64,000 bases of DNA, from assembly GCA_016222825.1 (NCBI GenBank), contig JACRQF010000019.1:434001-498000 (forward strand), read 5' to 3'. A model generated the notes under the pieces. That model saw only the letters and a list, made by a program, of their open reading frames with translations. It was not told the DNA's origin and ran no database searches. Positions 63,831-64,000 of the stretch are shown here, piece by piece; the stretch's first letter is position 1, and every line of letters begins with the position of its first letter. The DNA is from Verrucomicrobiota bacterium. Its GTDB lineage: Bacteria; Verrucomicrobiota; Verrucomicrobiia; CAIQCK01. A program made the position numbers and the translations under genes.

Positions 63831-64000
63831 TCAGAGATTGGACTTTGTCATTTCGTAATCAAGCTGAAACTGGTGCTCGGCCGACCTTGGTATGAGCTTC
63901 GTGCCCTCGCAAAGCCGGCCGTCACGCGAATCCACGGTGCGGACTTCAATCTGGTTTTTGCCGGGCAGGAACCGGCACACGCGGAGCCAGCCTTCTGGCG
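63831..64000 (-). CDS. C-terminal end of a secreted protein, cut by the window edge
   Basis: The minus-strand frame is open from base 64000 to the TGA at 63831-63833 and gives 55 residues, beginning PEGWLRVCRFLPGKNQIEVRT-like and ending YEMTKSNL. The WLR-x5-PGKNQIEVRT pattern resembles the C-terminal domain of secreted metallophosphoesterases in Verrucomicrobia, but this is tentative. The start lies outside the window. It is 9 bases upstream of the oxidoreductase gene, so it is probably the same operon. Confidence 0.55.
   Translation of the reverse strand, partial: PEGWLRVCRFLPGKNQIEVRTVDSRDGRLCEGTKLIPRSAEHQFQLDYEMTKSNL

Overview
The window is high-GC DNA from a Gram-negative bacterium of the Planctomycetes-Verrucomicrobia-Chlamydiae (PVC) group, most likely Verrucomicrobiota. 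The indications are two DUF1549/DUF1553 + DUF1501 + PPC-domain gene sets, a sulfatase-rich operon, many twin-arginine-exported Gfo/Idh/MocA-type and sugar-active proteins, and a complete tol-pal locus that implies an outer membrane. The lineage is inferred from gene content; no rRNA or tRNA gene is present.

Layout. Bases 1-4314 carry secreted carbohydrate-active proteins, including a GH32 fructanase. Bases 4507-13355 hold a plus-strand cassette: a giant coiled-coil-DUF1549/DUF1553 fusion, a DUF1501 protein and a PPC-domain protein with an inserted zinc ribbon. A decayed-looking DUF1501 tail and an unknown gene follow. A DegT-type aminotransferase and an EF-hand protein come next, then a second, minus-strand copy of the cassette in the same order (21536 to 16337). 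Bases 21.7-27.0 kb encode exported proteins and a PpiD/SurA-like chaperone. Bases 27.0-29.7 kb are a two-gene type II restriction-modification system resembling AvaI/BsoBI, followed by an exact-period 42-bp tandem array, a pyrimidine-dimer glycosylase gene and an M1 peptidase gene.

Bases 41.7 down to 33.6 kb (minus strand) form an operon-like run: a UroD/MtaA-like protein, M55 D-aminopeptidase, a TIM-barrel-like protein, an alpha-toroid protein, a sialidase-like/toroid fusion and an oxidoreductase. Bases 41.7-44.3 kb are gene-poor, with hairpins, a baeRF-like protein and a metallophosphoesterase. Bases 44.4-50.5 kb are core envelope genes (tolQ-tolR-tolA-like-tolB-pal, tatA, tatC with an enlarged periplasmic loop), followed by lutABC for lactate oxidation and an alpha/beta hydrolase.

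Bases 64.0 down to 54.3 kb (minus strand) form a tightly packed operon-like unit: a phosphoesterase-like tail, an exported oxidoreductase, a DUF1080 lipoprotein, three sulfatases (one fused to a clan GH-A-like glycosidase domain), an exported FAH-fold protein, a small membrane protein and a cupin. It looks like a sulfated-glycan degradation locus. The Tat genes fit the rest of the window, which contains at least seven predicted Tat substrates.
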